Of a stretch of DNA of 64,000 nucleotides, positions 24,820 to 33,020 are shown in pieces. The DNA lies in NCBI GenBank assembly GCA_041859045.1, contig JBHELB010000030.1:41338-105337 (forward strand). Direction: 5' to 3'. The translations under genes were made by a program, and so were the position numbers. Position 1 is the first letter of the stretch; each line of letters begins with the position of its first letter. Source of the stretch: JBHELB01 sp041859045 (lineage in GTDB: Bacteria > Hydrogenedentota > Hydrogenedentia > Hydrogenedentales > SLHB01). The notes under the pieces were generated by a model, which worked only from the letters and a program-made list of their open reading frames with translations, ran no database searches and had not been told where the DNA came from.

Positions 24820-26097
24820 ATGTCCAATTCACCCGACACGATCCGTATCCCTCTGGATGAGTTGATGGCCTGTCTTTCCGAAACGCTGGATATGGCGAGC
24901 CCGGAACTCGTGAATCACCATGTCCAGGTCGCTTATATCAGCCATTGCGTGGGAGTGGAGGTCGGGCTCGAAAAAAGCCAACTGCAACAGCTCGTGATGG
25001 CGGCGTATCTCCACGATATCGGCGCATTTTCCCTTCAGACCCGGCAGAGTCTCCTGGCTTTTGAAGACACGGACGCACATCACCACGCGAGGGTCGGTTA
25101 CCAATTGCTGACGACATTCCCGCCGTTTGAGCGCGCGGCGCGCCTCATTCGCTTCCACCATGTGCCGTGGGCCGGGGGAGAGGGCGTCTACTGGGAAGGC
25201 GATTCGGTGCCGCTCGACAGTCACATCCTGCACCTGGCCGATCGCGCGGCGGTGCTGTTGCGTCCACATACCCCGGCCCTGCACCAGGCTTCCATGGTGT
25301 GCGAGCGCATCTCCGAACAGTCGGGAACGATGTTCATGCCCGATCTGGTCAACGCGTTCTTGCGCGCGTCGGCCTCGGAAGTTTTCTGGTTTGACCTGAT
25401 CTCGAGCGGGTTGCCGGGGCTCATGCGCCGGCGTGTGCATCTGCCGACTCTGGACCTTGGCATGGATGGATTGCTTCTGCTCGCCGATCTTTTCCGGCGC
25501 ATCATCGATTTTCGGAGCCCGTTCACGGCCACGCACTGCAGCGGTGTGGCTGCGAGCGCGGGGGTATTGGCGCGGTATGCGGCGTTTTCCGAGCGCGACC
25601 GCGCGCTCATGCTGGCCGCCGCCTATCTGCACGATCTGGGCAAACTCGCCGTGCCGACCGAAATCATCGAGAAACCCGGTCGGCTCTCGCCGGAGGAATT
25701 CGAGATCATGCAATCGCACGTCTACCACACGTTTCGGGTGCTTGAGCCCATTGCCGGACTGGAAGAAGTGCGGCGCTGGGGTAGCTATCACCAGGAACGC
25801 CTCGATGGCTCGGGATATCCCTTCCGGCTCAAGGGGGACTCACTGCCTGCGGGGGCGCGCCTTCTAGCCGTAGCGGATATTTTCACCGCACTGACGGAAA
25901 ACCGTCCCTACCGGGAAGGAATGCCTGCAAAGGAAGCCGTAAACGCCCTGCAACGCATGGCGAAGGCCGGCCAGGTCGATCGAGAATATGTCGCGCTCGT
26001 GGTGGAGCACTTCGAGGAGTTGGACCACGCCCGTCAAGACGCGCAAGACGCGTCAACGCGAGAGTATACGTCGTTTCAGGAGTTGGTGGGGAACTGA
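24820..26097 (+). CDS. Double HD / HD-GYP domain protein
   Basis: A 425-residue protein likely to degrade cyclic di-GMP. The N-terminal half is a divergent HD domain (AAYLHDIGAFSL with the HD pair, later RFHHVPWAGGEG). The C-terminal half is a full HD-GYP domain: HDLGKLAVPTEIIEKPGRL, the downstream HVYHTF histidine, and YHQERLDGSGYPFRLKG. No sensor or receiver domain is visible. ATG 24820 is chosen because AGGGGGAG precedes it. c-di-GMP turnover would fit the flagellar and pilus genes in this window, but no direct link is visible. Confidence 0.9.
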   Translation: MSNSPDTIRIPLDELMACLSETLDMASPELVNHHVQVAYISHCVGVEVGLEKSQLQQLVMAAYLHDIGAFSLQTRQSLLAFEDTDAHHHARVGYQLLTTFPPFERAARLIRFHHVPWAGGEGVYWEGDSVPLDSHILHLADRAAVLLRPHTPALHQASMVCERISEQSGTMFMPDLVNAFLRASASEVFWFDLISSGLPGLMRRRVHLPTLDLGMDGLLLLADLFRRIIDFRSPFTATHCSGVAASAGVLARYAAFSERDRALMLAAAYLHDLGKLAVPTEIIEKPGRLSPEEFEIMQSHVYHTFRVLEPIAGLEEVRRWGSYHQERLDGSGYPFRLKGDSLPAGARLLAVADIFTALTENRPYREGMPAKEAVNALQRMAKAGQVDREYVALVVEHFEELDHARQDAQDASTREYTSFQELVGN

Positions 26098-26103
26098 CTC
26101 TGA

Positions 26104-26511
26104 CTACTTGAGCAATCCGTTCGAGTACAACAAAAAGAACACAAGCCCCGCGATGGCCAGGGCGAGAATGAGGCCCTTCATCAGTCCTCGGCCCGGCGTA
26201 TATCCGGCGTAGTCGTCTTCCTCTTCCCCATCGGCCTCATCTTCGGCGTGTTCGTCCGATTCCTGCGCCAAGGCCGCCCGCTCCTCGTCCGTCATCTCGT
26301 GCCAAGACTGTTCAATAATCTGCTGGGCGTCGTGGACGCAGTCCTCGGGCACCTGAAGCTCAATGGCCAAGGGGGACGCCATGGGCAGCGAGGAGGTGTA
26401 GTACTCGTTCTGCAGGAAGACGGGGATGTCCTCAGACTCGAGCAAGGCTCGATAGAAGTGCGCCTCGGTCGGGTCCTTAAACGACATCAAGGTCACTAGT
26501 TTGTGCGCCAT
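26104..26511 (-). CDS. DUF2007-domain membrane protein
   Basis: A 135-residue protein. The N-terminus (LMSFKDPTEAHFYRALLESE, then GI/DIPVFL, and IELQVPEDCVHDAQQII) fits the DUF2007 domain, a PII-like fold thought to act in signal transduction. An acidic linker (about residues 85-100) leads to one C-terminal membrane helix (LILALAIAGLVFFLLYS). It is last in the gspI-J-K-F run but separated from gspF by a hairpin. It may sense something at the secretion complex; that is inference. Confidence 0.75.
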   Translation of the reverse strand: MAHKLVTLMSFKDPTEAHFYRALLESEDIPVFLQNEYYTSSLPMASPLAIELQVPEDCVHDAQQIIEQSWHEMTDEERAALAQESDEHAEDEADGEEEDDYAGYTPGRGLMKGLILALAIAGLVFFLLYSNGLLK

Positions 26512-26537
26512 GTCGATATCCTTGTGCTGAGAAACGC

Positions 26538-26567
26538 GATGGGACCGGCCGCAAGACCGGTCCCATC
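26538..26567. terminator. Perfect 11-bp hairpin between gspF and the DUF2007 gene
   Basis: GATGGGACCGG and CCGGTCCCATC are exact complements around an 8-nt loop. There is no T-run on either strand, so it may be an attenuator, an mRNA-stabilising stem or a factor-dependent terminator rather than a classic terminator. Confidence 0.5.
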
Positions 26568-26588
26568 GGAATCCGCTAATCGCGCCGC

Positions 26589-27806
26589 CTATTCGCCGCC
26601 GCTCACGCCGGCTTCGTTCAGCTTGGCGATCATGTCCACCATCGGCACAAAGAGCGCCAACGCAAGCATAATCACCACGACGCCGATGATAATCGTCACC
26701 AACGGCTGAAGGGCTTCGCCCAGTGCGCCGACGGCGATGTTCACTTCTTCTTCGTGCGTGTCGGCCAACTGCTCGGCGATGTCGTCGAGCGAGCCGGACT
26801 CTTCGCCGGTCACCAACATGTCCGTGACGAGCGGCGGCACAACGTCCGAGGCGTCACGCAGAGGCGCTTCCATACCGAGACCCTGCTCGACGCTGTTGCG
26901 CACGTTCTGCACGGTATGCGCCATGGCCTGGTTGTGCACGGCGCTGCGCACGAGGTCGAGCGTGACCATCATGGACAACCCGCTGCGCAGCAGCAGCGAC
27001 AAGGAACGGGTGAACTCGGCCACGGCGTAGTTGCGCAGGATCGGGCCGATGACCGGGATGCGCAGTTTCCAGCGGTCGACACGCAAACGCGCCAACGGAC
27101 CGCGCACCCAAATCTTGTAGACAACCAGTAGCGCGATGAGGAGCGCAATCATCAACCACCACCAGGAGCCGATGAAGTTGGTCGTGGCGATGAACATCTG
27201 GCTGTAGCGCGGCAAGGTGACGTCGAGCTTGTTGAACAGTTGTTCGAACTGCGGCACCACCACCTTGGCGATCAGCAGGATCACGCCGAAGCAGGCCAGC
27301 AAGAGCACGACGGGGTAGATCATCGCCGCCTGCACGCGTTTGCGGAGCAGGTCGCGATGTTCGCGGTAGGAGACCAGGCGCTTCAGTACCGTGACCAACG
27401 TACCGCTGGCCTCACTGGCTTTCACCAAGTTGACAAAAACGGGGCTGAAATACCGGGGATGGCGCTCGAACGCCTGCCACAACGGGTTGCCCGCTTCCAC
27501 AAACTGGGTGATGTCGCTCACCAACCCGCGCACACTGGCGCGATGACTTCGCGCAGCGATGGCGTGCAGCGATTTCAGGATAGGCGTGCCCGCTTCGAGC
27601 ATCATGATCAGTTGGCGTAAGAACGCGGTGACTTCACGCCCGCGTGCGGCGCCTACCCCCATGAAACTGCTTGCCGGCCGCGCGGACATGGACGGCGACG
27701 CCGCCGAGACATCCTCGGCGCCACCGAGGGTCTGCACGGTGCTCTTCTTGCTGGTCCGCCGGACCCGCTTGATCCGCTCACTCGGCTCGTCGGCGTTGCT
27801 GGCCAT
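26589..27806 (-). CDS. gspF: Type II secretion / type IV pilus inner-membrane platform protein (GspF/PilC), copy A
   Basis: GspF anchors the assembly ATPase and transmits movement to the pseudopilus. The 405-residue protein has a charged N-terminal tail, then two T2SSF domains. The first is RGREVTAFLRQLIMMLEAGTP; the second EFTRSLSLLLRSGLSM with the family PEP-like end TGEESGSLDDIAEQLAD. Membrane helices are at about 195-215, 245-265 and 375-395. It follows gspI, gspJ and gspK but has no adjacent gspE, so it must share an ATPase from elsewhere, perhaps from 33.4 kb. Confidence 0.92.
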   Translation of the reverse strand: MASNADEPSERIKRVRRTSKKSTVQTLGGAEDVSAASPSMSARPASSFMGVGAARGREVTAFLRQLIMMLEAGTPILKSLHAIAARSHRASVRGLVSDITQFVEAGNPLWQAFERHPRYFSPVFVNLVKASEASGTLVTVLKRLVSYREHRDLLRKRVQAAMIYPVVLLLACFGVILLIAKVVVPQFEQLFNKLDVTLPRYSQMFIATTNFIGSWWWLMIALLIALLVVYKIWVRGPLARLRVDRWKLRIPVIGPILRNYAVAEFTRSLSLLLRSGLSMMVTLDLVRSAVHNQAMAHTVQNVRNSVEQGLGMEAPLRDASDVVPPLVTDMLVTGEESGSLDDIAEQLADTHEEEVNIAVGALGEALQPLVTIIIGVVVIMLALALFVPMVDMIAKLNEAGVSGGE

Positions 27807-27859
27807 AATCCTCGTTCCTCCCTTTGCTTGGCCCGGGCGCTCTTGCGCGAAACCGGCGG

Positions 27860-28837
27860 TTACGAGTTCGACGCCGGGGGCTCTCCCTCAAACCAATAGC
27901 GTACGTCATAGGTCCCATTGTCGCGAAACAAGACCACCGCCTCGAGACGGTCCTGCGGACCGGCATTGGGACGCGTCTTGTCTTGCACAACGGCCTCGAC
28001 CACAATCCGGAAACATGTCGACTTCAACGCCAACGCCGGGGGCAGCGCGTCGGGGGTTGTGGGATCGGGCGCGACGTTGAATGACGCCGGCTGAACCCCC
28101 GTAGCCACCACCAGATCGTTGAGTGATGTAAACGGACGTTTTTCCGCCGCGGCGCGCGCCGCATCGAGCGGGATATTCAACACCGCCGCCAGCACGTCCG
28201 GCGCGGCGCTGTTGATGTTAATGAAGCGCACTGGGTTCGCAGGATCCTCGACCGTATAAACGGTCACAAAATCCCGATTGATCTTCTTGAGCACATCCAG
28301 ACTGACCAACTTGCGCGAAGCAAGGTCGTCCAGGCTCGTCAGCCACCGTCCAGCGGGATTGGCGGGCTCCCCGGGCAGCGCGGGCAGGCTCGCGCGAATT
28401 GCGCGCGCCGTATTTCCATCCACGCCCAGCAGCGCTTCAAGCACTCGAGTCGGCGCGTGATTAAGGTTCACCTTCGCAGATTCGTCCACAATGCGCACCG
28501 TGACGTTCGAGGCGTAGCGCTCGCTCACGCTCACGCCTTGCGGGACGGTTCTGTCGGTGCCGTACACGGGCAGCGTCAACGCCAAACTCGCGGGAACCGG
28601 CGTCTGGCCTTGTGCATCGGCAACGGCCTTCTGGATTGTGCCCACCGCCGCCTCGAATCCGCCCAATGCGGCCATCCGCGCCTGGGTTTGACCAAGGACG
28701 ACTTCGGCGCGGTCGCGATCGAGCAGCGCATAGGTGACATAGGCCGCTCCCAGCATCGACAACACCACCAACAGCCCCAGCGCGGTCAACAGCGCCGCAC
28801 CCTGGTTGCCGCGGCGTGTCCCCATTCCATGCTTCAT
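27860..28837 (-). CDS. gspK: Minor pseudopilin GspK
   Basis: GspK sits at the tip of the type II secretion pseudopilus. The 325-residue protein has a short basic leader then the hydrophobic helix GAALLTALGLLVVLSMLGAAY, with the GspK-type poorly conserved cleavage site (GNQGAALL, lacking the E at +5). The large C-terminal domain includes helix-hairpin-helix-like segments (VNLNHAPTRVLEALLGVD and FININSAAPDVLAAVLN), typical of the family. ATG 28837 has an AGGGGG site upstream; an alternative ATG at 28855 overlaps the gspJ stop. Confidence 0.87.
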   Translation of the reverse strand: MKHGMGTRRGNQGAALLTALGLLVVLSMLGAAYVTYALLDRDRAEVVLGQTQARMAALGGFEAAVGTIQKAVADAQGQTPVPASLALTLPVYGTDRTVPQGVSVSERYASNVTVRIVDESAKVNLNHAPTRVLEALLGVDGNTARAIRASLPALPGEPANPAGRWLTSLDDLASRKLVSLDVLKKINRDFVTVYTVEDPANPVRFININSAAPDVLAAVLNIPLDAARAAAEKRPFTSLNDLVVATGVQPASFNVAPDPTTPDALPPALALKSTCFRIVVEAVVQDKTRPNAGPQDRLEAVVLFRDNGTYDVRYWFEGEPPASNS

Positions 28838-28847
28838 GATCGGCCCC

Positions 28848-29456
28848 CTATCCATTCACCGGTACCCGGAACACCGCGACGCGAGTCACCGCGTCGATCG
28901 GCCGACCGGGCAAGGATACCGTCACACTCACGCGGACCATGGCGGGCAATCGCGTCTCACGCCATTCCGGCTGCCAGTCCGACTGACCGCCCCGCGGCAA
29001 GAACTCGACGCGGAGCTGGGTCACGTCTTCCGCAATCTTCGTGGCGGGGTCCGTCGCGCCGGGACCGCTCAGCGCGCCTTGGTAACGGTTCAGTACGGGG
29101 CTGCCGCCTTTCCGTTCCACTGCGTAGCGCACCGTGCCGCTCTGCATCTGGCTAGCATCCGCCAACGGGACCTGCACCGGCACCACCAATTCGTCGTTGG
29201 CCGCGCCTTCGGCTTCGCCCCGTGCGCCGCGCAACGGAGAGCCGGACAGCGCAGGCGACAACACCGCACTCATGTCCTTGCGGATCTGGTCGAGCGCGTA
29301 GACGGCGCGCTGATCAAGTTCGGCGCGCGTCCGGACAATGCTCCAATCCGTCCACATACGGCTGAAAATGGCCATGCCTATCGTGGTTACTACGCCCGCG
29401 ATGGCAATTACGACAATCAACTCGATGAGGCTGAACCCTGAACGCCGCGTTCGCAT
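28848..29456 (-). CDS. gspJ: Minor pseudopilin, GspJ-like
   Basis: A 202-residue prepilin. The N-terminus RRSGFSLIELIVVIAIAGVV is a textbook prepilin-peptidase site: cleavage after Gly, methylated Phe, Glu at +5. The hydrophobic helix follows. A conserved Trp segment (RMWTDWSIVR) and the length fit GspJ. I start at ATG 29456, 3 nt after the preceding stop; the open frame upstream overlaps gspI. Tightly packed between gspI and gspK. Confidence 0.87.
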   Translation of the reverse strand: MRTRRSGFSLIELIVVIAIAGVVTTIGMAIFSRMWTDWSIVRTRAELDQRAVYALDQIRKDMSAVLSPALSGSPLRGARGEAEGAANDELVVPVQVPLADASQMQSGTVRYAVERKGGSPVLNRYQGALSGPGATDPATKIAEDVTQLRVEFLPRGGQSDWQPEWRETRLPAMVRVSVTVSLPGRPIDAVTRVAVFRVPVNG

Positions 29457-29458
29457 GT

Positions 29459-29986
29459 TCACGAAAGCCCCTCCACCGCGGCCCGCGGCAGCGCCGAGGT
29501 CAATGCGACCCGGTGCGTGCGCCCTGCCCGTGTCCAGTCCACCACCACCGTCACTTCGGTATGCGCCGACGTCGCCGAGGGAACCCGCGCAAAGGCGCTC
29601 CAAGTGAATCCCTTATATACATTGTTTTCGCGCATGAACTCGGGAGAGCCCTCTTTCAACGTCGCAGGGGCGATCCCGACGGGCTGCGGCTTCTCGTCTT
29701 TGGCCTCCGGCGCAAGAACGGGGATTTCTTTACCCACCTCGCCGCCGGTTTTCCAAACGTAGTTTTTCGGCATGGCCACGATCTCGCTCAGCTTGGCCTC
29801 GGCTAAGGTTGCCGCGATGGATTCGTCGCGCGCCAGGAGTATCGCTGAATGGCTCGAAAAGAACAGTGTGATGATGATGGTTGCCGCAATTCCCACCACG
29901 GCCAACGCGACGATCACTTCGATGAGAGTAAAGCCCGCCCGCTCGTTGCGCCGGACTCCGTGTGAGTGCACGCGTAATGAGTTCAC
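29459..29986 (-). CDS. gspI: Minor pseudopilin, GspI-like
   Basis: A 175-residue prepilin with leader up to RAG and mature start FTLIEVIVALAVVGIAATII, so the prepilin peptidase should process and methylate it. A GspI-like stretch (SIAATLAEAKLSEIVAMP) follows. GTG start with AAGGGAG upstream. First gene of the gspI-J-K-F run and preceded by a consensus promoter with a leader of about 220 nt. Confidence 0.85.
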   Translation of the reverse strand: MNSLRVHSHGVRRNERAGFTLIEVIVALAVVGIAATIIITLFFSSHSAILLARDESIAATLAEAKLSEIVAMPKNYVWKTGGEVGKEIPVLAPEAKDEKPQPVGIAPATLKEGSPEFMRENNVYKGFTWSAFARVPSATSAHTEVTVVVDWTRAGRTHRVALTSALPRAAVEGLS

Positions 29987-30213
29987 GCAGTCGCTCCCTT
30001 ACGTTGGCCTCCGTCGAGACACTCCATCGGCCACTGTTGCATCGGCTGCCGCTGCGCCAGAGTGGCTATCCCCTCAACACCCCCCGAGAGCCCATCGACT
30101 TGCCACGGTCCGCGGAACTGGGCTCTCTGCGTCTGGGGAATATCCCCTCCGCCTCCGGCGGGTAATCTTTTACACCACCGAACGAATCGCGTCTTTCGCG
30201 CTTTCCGCCCCAT

Positions 30214-30242
30214 ATCCTACCGGGAGTCCGGGGCGTTGTCAA
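30214..30242 (-). promoter_or_regulatory. Sigma70-type promoter for gspI-J-K-F
   Basis: On the minus strand, a perfect TTGACA (30242-30237) and TAGGAT (30219-30214) with 17 bp between. It points to gspI, about 228 nt downstream. Confidence 0.6.
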
Positions 30243-30368
30243 CTGCTTTTCCAGAAGCGTTTGCCGCTTCTTTCTGGACGGCTCTAACCCCTGACGGGGA
30301 TTTCCCCAATCCCTCCCACAGATGCTTTCCCTGCTAGTGCTCAAGAAAAAGGTTCGTCGGAGGGGCAT

Positions 30369-30396
30369 TAAAGCTTTTTCGAGCGACTGCCGATAC
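30369..30396 (+). promoter_or_regulatory. Sigma28 (FliA)-type promoter for flagellin
   Basis: TAAAGCTT at 30369-30376 and GCCGATAC at 30389-30396 with a 12-bp gap, the same layout as upstream of fliD. The leader is about 75 nt and ends in AAGGAGG before the ATG. Confidence 0.8.
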
Positions 30397-30476
30397 ATTT
30401 CACGGAGCCCAGAAGAATCTGGCAGCCCAGCCGATGCAAGGATTGCAGAGGTTAACGTTCAAGGAGGAACATCGCT

Positions 30477-31295
30477 ATGGGTCTGCGTATCAACACCAAT
30501 GTGGCCGCGCTAAATGCTAGCCGTGTGCTGCGCCGGTCCACCCTCTCTCTCAACAAGACCCTCGAACGTCTCTCCAGCGGTCTGCGCATCAACCGGGCCG
30601 CGGACGACGCCGCGGGTCTGGCCATTGCCGAAGCGTTTCGTTCTGTCGTGCGCGGTTCGGCGGTGGCGCAACGCAACGCGCAAGACGGCATCAGCCTCGT
30701 GCAGACGGCGGAAGGCGCGTTGAGCGAAACGACCAACATCCTTCAGCGCATGCGCGAGTTGGCCGTGCAGGCGTCAAACGGCACGCAGAGCAGCACCAAC
30801 CGCTTGTCGCTCAACAGCGAAGTGGTCCAACTGCTCGAGCAGATCGACGACATCGCCCTCGACACCGAGTTCAACGGCCTGTTTGTCCTGAGCGCGCCGC
30901 AGACCGTGACACTCCAAGCCGGTGTGCAGGCGGGGCAGACATTGTTACTGAACCTGACCGGCGCGAAGACCAATGACATCGGGGTGAACGGCATCTCGAT
31001 CTCGTCCTTCAATTCGGCACAGTCCGCTATCTCCACCATCGATGCCGCGCTCAAGAGCGTGTCTTCGTTGCGGAGCTCGCTGGGCGCGATCCAGAACCGG
31101 TTGGAGTTCACGATCAGCGTGCTGGCGATTCAGGAAGAGAACTCGTCGTACTCGGAGAGCGCGATTCGCGACGCCGATATGGCGCGCGAGACCATCGACT
31201 TCACGCGCAACCAGATTCTGGTCAGTGCGGGCACCTCGGTCTTGGCCCAGGCCAACGTCGTACCGCAGACCGCCTTGCAACTCCTCGGCAGCTAG
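30477..31295 (+). CDS. fliC: Flagellin, short form
   Basis: The filament subunit. At 272 residues it is a minimal flagellin: the N-terminal D0/D1 (INTNVAALNASRVLRRSTLS, SSGLRINRAADDAAGLAIAE) and C-terminal D1/D0 (ESAIRDADMARETIDFTRNQ, ending in QTALQLLGS) are intact. The surface-exposed D2/D3 region is almost absent, replaced by a short segment (about residues 140-190). The D1 QRMRELAVQASNGT block is conserved. It is alone, with its own sigma28-type promoter and a terminator-like hairpin, between two pilus-like loci. Confidence 0.95.
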   Translation: MGLRINTNVAALNASRVLRRSTLSLNKTLERLSSGLRINRAADDAAGLAIAEAFRSVVRGSAVAQRNAQDGISLVQTAEGALSETTNILQRMRELAVQASNGTQSSTNRLSLNSEVVQLLEQIDDIALDTEFNGLFVLSAPQTVTLQAGVQAGQTLLLNLTGAKTNDIGVNGISISSFNSAQSAISTIDAALKSVSSLRSSLGAIQNRLEFTISVLAIQEENSSYSESAIRDADMARETIDFTRNQILVSAGTSVLAQANVVPQTALQLLGS

Positions 31296-31335
31296 GTCCT
31301 CGGGTGGGGTTAGCCCCCTCGATTGCACCGTCGCA

Positions 31336-31362
31336 CCGGCCCGCAGCCCGCCTGCGGGCCGG
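31336..31362 (+). terminator. Hairpin after flagellin
   Basis: CCGGCCCGCAG pairs perfectly with CTGCGGGCCGG around a 5-nt loop, then AACTATTT. It lies 40 bp after the flagellin stop and about 30 bp beyond the 3' end of the convergent pilin operon, so it could serve both. Confidence 0.6.
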
Positions 31363-31390
31363 AACTATTTCGGGGAGAAAGCGATTGTTC

Positions 31391-32077
31391 TTATTCTTGC
31401 TGCGACAATCGCTCAAACGCGTAGACGGAAGGGTCGGTGGTCAGGGGAACTTCCGTGACGCGTACGGGGTAGTCTGAAGCAGCCCACTGCGCGCCACGAC
31501 GGTATTCCACACTACCGTCCAACCAGAGTACATTGCCCCCGTCCGGATGATTTTTGTGAGGCGGAAGCAATTCGGAACGATTCGTGTCACCGGGCACGAA
31601 ATAGATGTCCCACGCGACCGGCAAGCGCGGGATGGCCTCCTCGGGGGGCGGCAAAACAATCGGAGCCGCCGTGTATGCGCCAAGGTAATCGTAACTCCCT
31701 CGCAGCCCCACACGCCCCAGTGCGGTGTCGAAGCCAATTCTCCCTTCGGACTCTGCGAACTTCTCCGCTTCTTTCTCGTTCTCATTCGTCCGCGGGTCTG
31801 AAGGGCAAACGAATTGGCTTCGAGTCAATCCGTATTCGGCGATCAACGCCACGAGCCCGTCGGCGTTACCATTTCCGCCGTTCCAGGGGAGTTGCCCCCG
31901 GTTTTCCGCCGCGTACAGATGAAGCGCCATCCCTATCTGCATCAGATTGGCGGAACAGGACGAGCGCCGCGCGCTTTCGCGTGCGCGCGCCAAGGTGGGC
32001 AGTAGGATCGCCGCGAGAACGCCAATAATCGCGATCGTGCTGAGAAGTTCGATCAGCGTGAAACCCCGACGGCTCAT
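31391..32077 (-). CDS. Prepilin-like protein with C-terminal H-GG-N-V-L-DG motif (DUF1559-like)
   Basis: A 228-residue prepilin. The leader RRGFTLIELLSTIAIIGVLA is a clear peptidase substrate. The mature part has SARRSSCSANLMQIGMALHLY and ends with a region reading HPDGGNVLWLDGSVEYR. That pair of signatures is typical of the large prepilin-like families in Planctomycetes, Lentisphaerae and allied phyla. Their function is poorly known; they may be pseudopilins or surface proteins. Last gene of the operon beginning at the ECF sigma factor, overlapping the gene before it by 4 bp. Confidence 0.83.
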   Translation of the reverse strand: MSRRGFTLIELLSTIAIIGVLAAILLPTLARARESARRSSCSANLMQIGMALHLYAAENRGQLPWNGGNGNADGLVALIAEYGLTRSQFVCPSDPRTNENEKEAEKFAESEGRIGFDTALGRVGLRGSYDYLGAYTAAPIVLPPPEEAIPRLPVAWDIYFVPGDTNRSELLPPHKNHPDGGNVLWLDGSVEYRRGAQWAASDYPVRVTEVPLTTDPSVYAFERLSQQE

Positions 32078-32481
32078 GGTTCTGCCTCCCGCCAGTCGGT
32101 CACGCGCGGGCCATCTCCCGATGAGGCAATGCGTGCGGCCAACGTCACCCGCGATAGCACTTGGCCGTCTGAACGATATTCGCCCGTGGCCACGACTTCC
32201 AGCATGTCACCTTCCTTAGGCGCAGGCGAAAGGCTAAATGAACCTTCACCTAACGTCACCGTCGTGTTCTGCACGGAATTCCCCGCGCGGAGCTGCGCGA
32301 CGGCGTAGTCGATCCCGGCTTCCGCAAGGTTGCGCGCCACGAGGCGACGTTCGTGGGCGCGGGCGGTGTCGTAACTGCGCAACACAGCCGAACCCAGTCC
32401 CGCCGCGAGTGCCCCAATTACCGCCATAATCACTATCGCCAGCACAAGCGCGAACCCCTGGCTCGACGAAGTTGTTCTCAT
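32074..32481 (-). CDS. PilX/GspK-type minor pilin-like protein
   Basis: A 135-residue protein with N-terminal hydrophobic helix (QGFALVLAIVIMAVIGALAAG) that starts after a short polar leader. The following RNLAEAGIDYAVAQLRAG segment resembles PilX N-terminal domains (the A-EAG-D/E-A motif). It lacks the +5 Glu of canonical prepilins (GFALV rather than GFTLIE), as in tip-type minor pilins. It overlaps both neighbouring genes by 4 bp, so all are co-translated. Confidence 0.78.
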   Translation of the reverse strand: MRTTSSSQGFALVLAIVIMAVIGALAAGLGSAVLRSYDTARAHERRLVARNLAEAGIDYAVAQLRAGNSVQNTTVTLGEGSFSLSPAPKEGDMLEVVATGEYRSDGQVLSRVTLAARIASSGDGPRVTDWREAEP

Positions 32482-33020
32482 GGCAGTACCCCCCGTTCGG
32501 GCGCCCGAAACGCCGCCGTGACCCGGCGGGGTTCCTCGGCGCGCTGGCCCCGGCCGGGACGCTGAGGCAGATACGTGAGCGTCGCCGAACGCGATGTGGC
32601 GGTAATCTCCACGGTCTTCAGCGGCAGCGGTTCACGAGACGTCTTGTGGAGCAACAACCCCTGCGGTGTCTCCGTGAAATGGGCGAAGGTCAGCGCGGGC
32701 GCGGCCTCTCCGGGCTCCAGGTTTCCAATCACCAGATAGCGGTGCTCGCCTTGCGCCGCGAGCCCCATGTCGAGAACGACGGATTGCGCGTTCGTGCGGT
32801 ACGGCCCGAGCACCGCGCGCACGCCCTTGGCCTCGCGTACGGCGTTGCGGAAGTTGTCGTCCAGTGCGCTGGCCATGCTGACGCGATCCACAGCGTTTTG
32901 GCCTGCTGCGGCCAGTCGCGACGTCTGCACATACAGCGTCAGGCTCAGCGACAACAGCACGGTGAAAGAAGCCGCATAGAGAATCATTTCAAGAAGCGAT
33001 GTGCCGGCGTTTCGACGCAT
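32478..33020 (-). CDS. Prepilin-like protein, GspJ/PilW type
   Basis: A 180-residue protein with leader RRNAG and mature start TSLLEMILYAASFTVLLSLS, keeping the Glu at +5. The remainder is a beta-rich pilin-type domain (EAKGVRAVLGPYR and later TVEITATSRSATLTYL). The ATG at 33020 shares its A with the previous stop (TAATG), so I do not use the frame that is open to 33050. Its order after a PilV/GspI-type gene suggests a minor-pilin set of I, J and X types. Confidence 0.78.
   Translation of the reverse strand: MRRNAGTSLLEMILYAASFTVLLSLSLTLYVQTSRLAAAGQNAVDRVSMASALDDNFRNAVREAKGVRAVLGPYRTNAQSVVLDMGLAAQGEHRYLVIGNLEPGEAAPALTFAHFTETPQGLLLHKTSREPLPLKTVEITATSRSATLTYLPQRPGRGQRAEEPRRVTAAFRAPERGVLP

Larger units (their letters stand above)
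29987..30476. other. Divergent regulatory region between gspI and flagellin
   Basis: About 490 bases with no convincing gene. It holds a minus-strand sigma70-type promoter (30242-30214) for gspI-J-K-F and a plus-strand sigma28-type promoter (30369-30396) for flagellin. The gsp leader (about 30207-29987) is GC-rich and can form several hairpins, but I recognise no riboswitch family in it. A good ribosome-binding site (AAGGAGG) ends the region before flagellin. Confidence 0.6.

Noticed and set aside
29987..30207. c-di-GMP riboswitch in the gspI leader
   Set aside because: Hairpins are present but the conserved core bases of the GEMM classes are absent.
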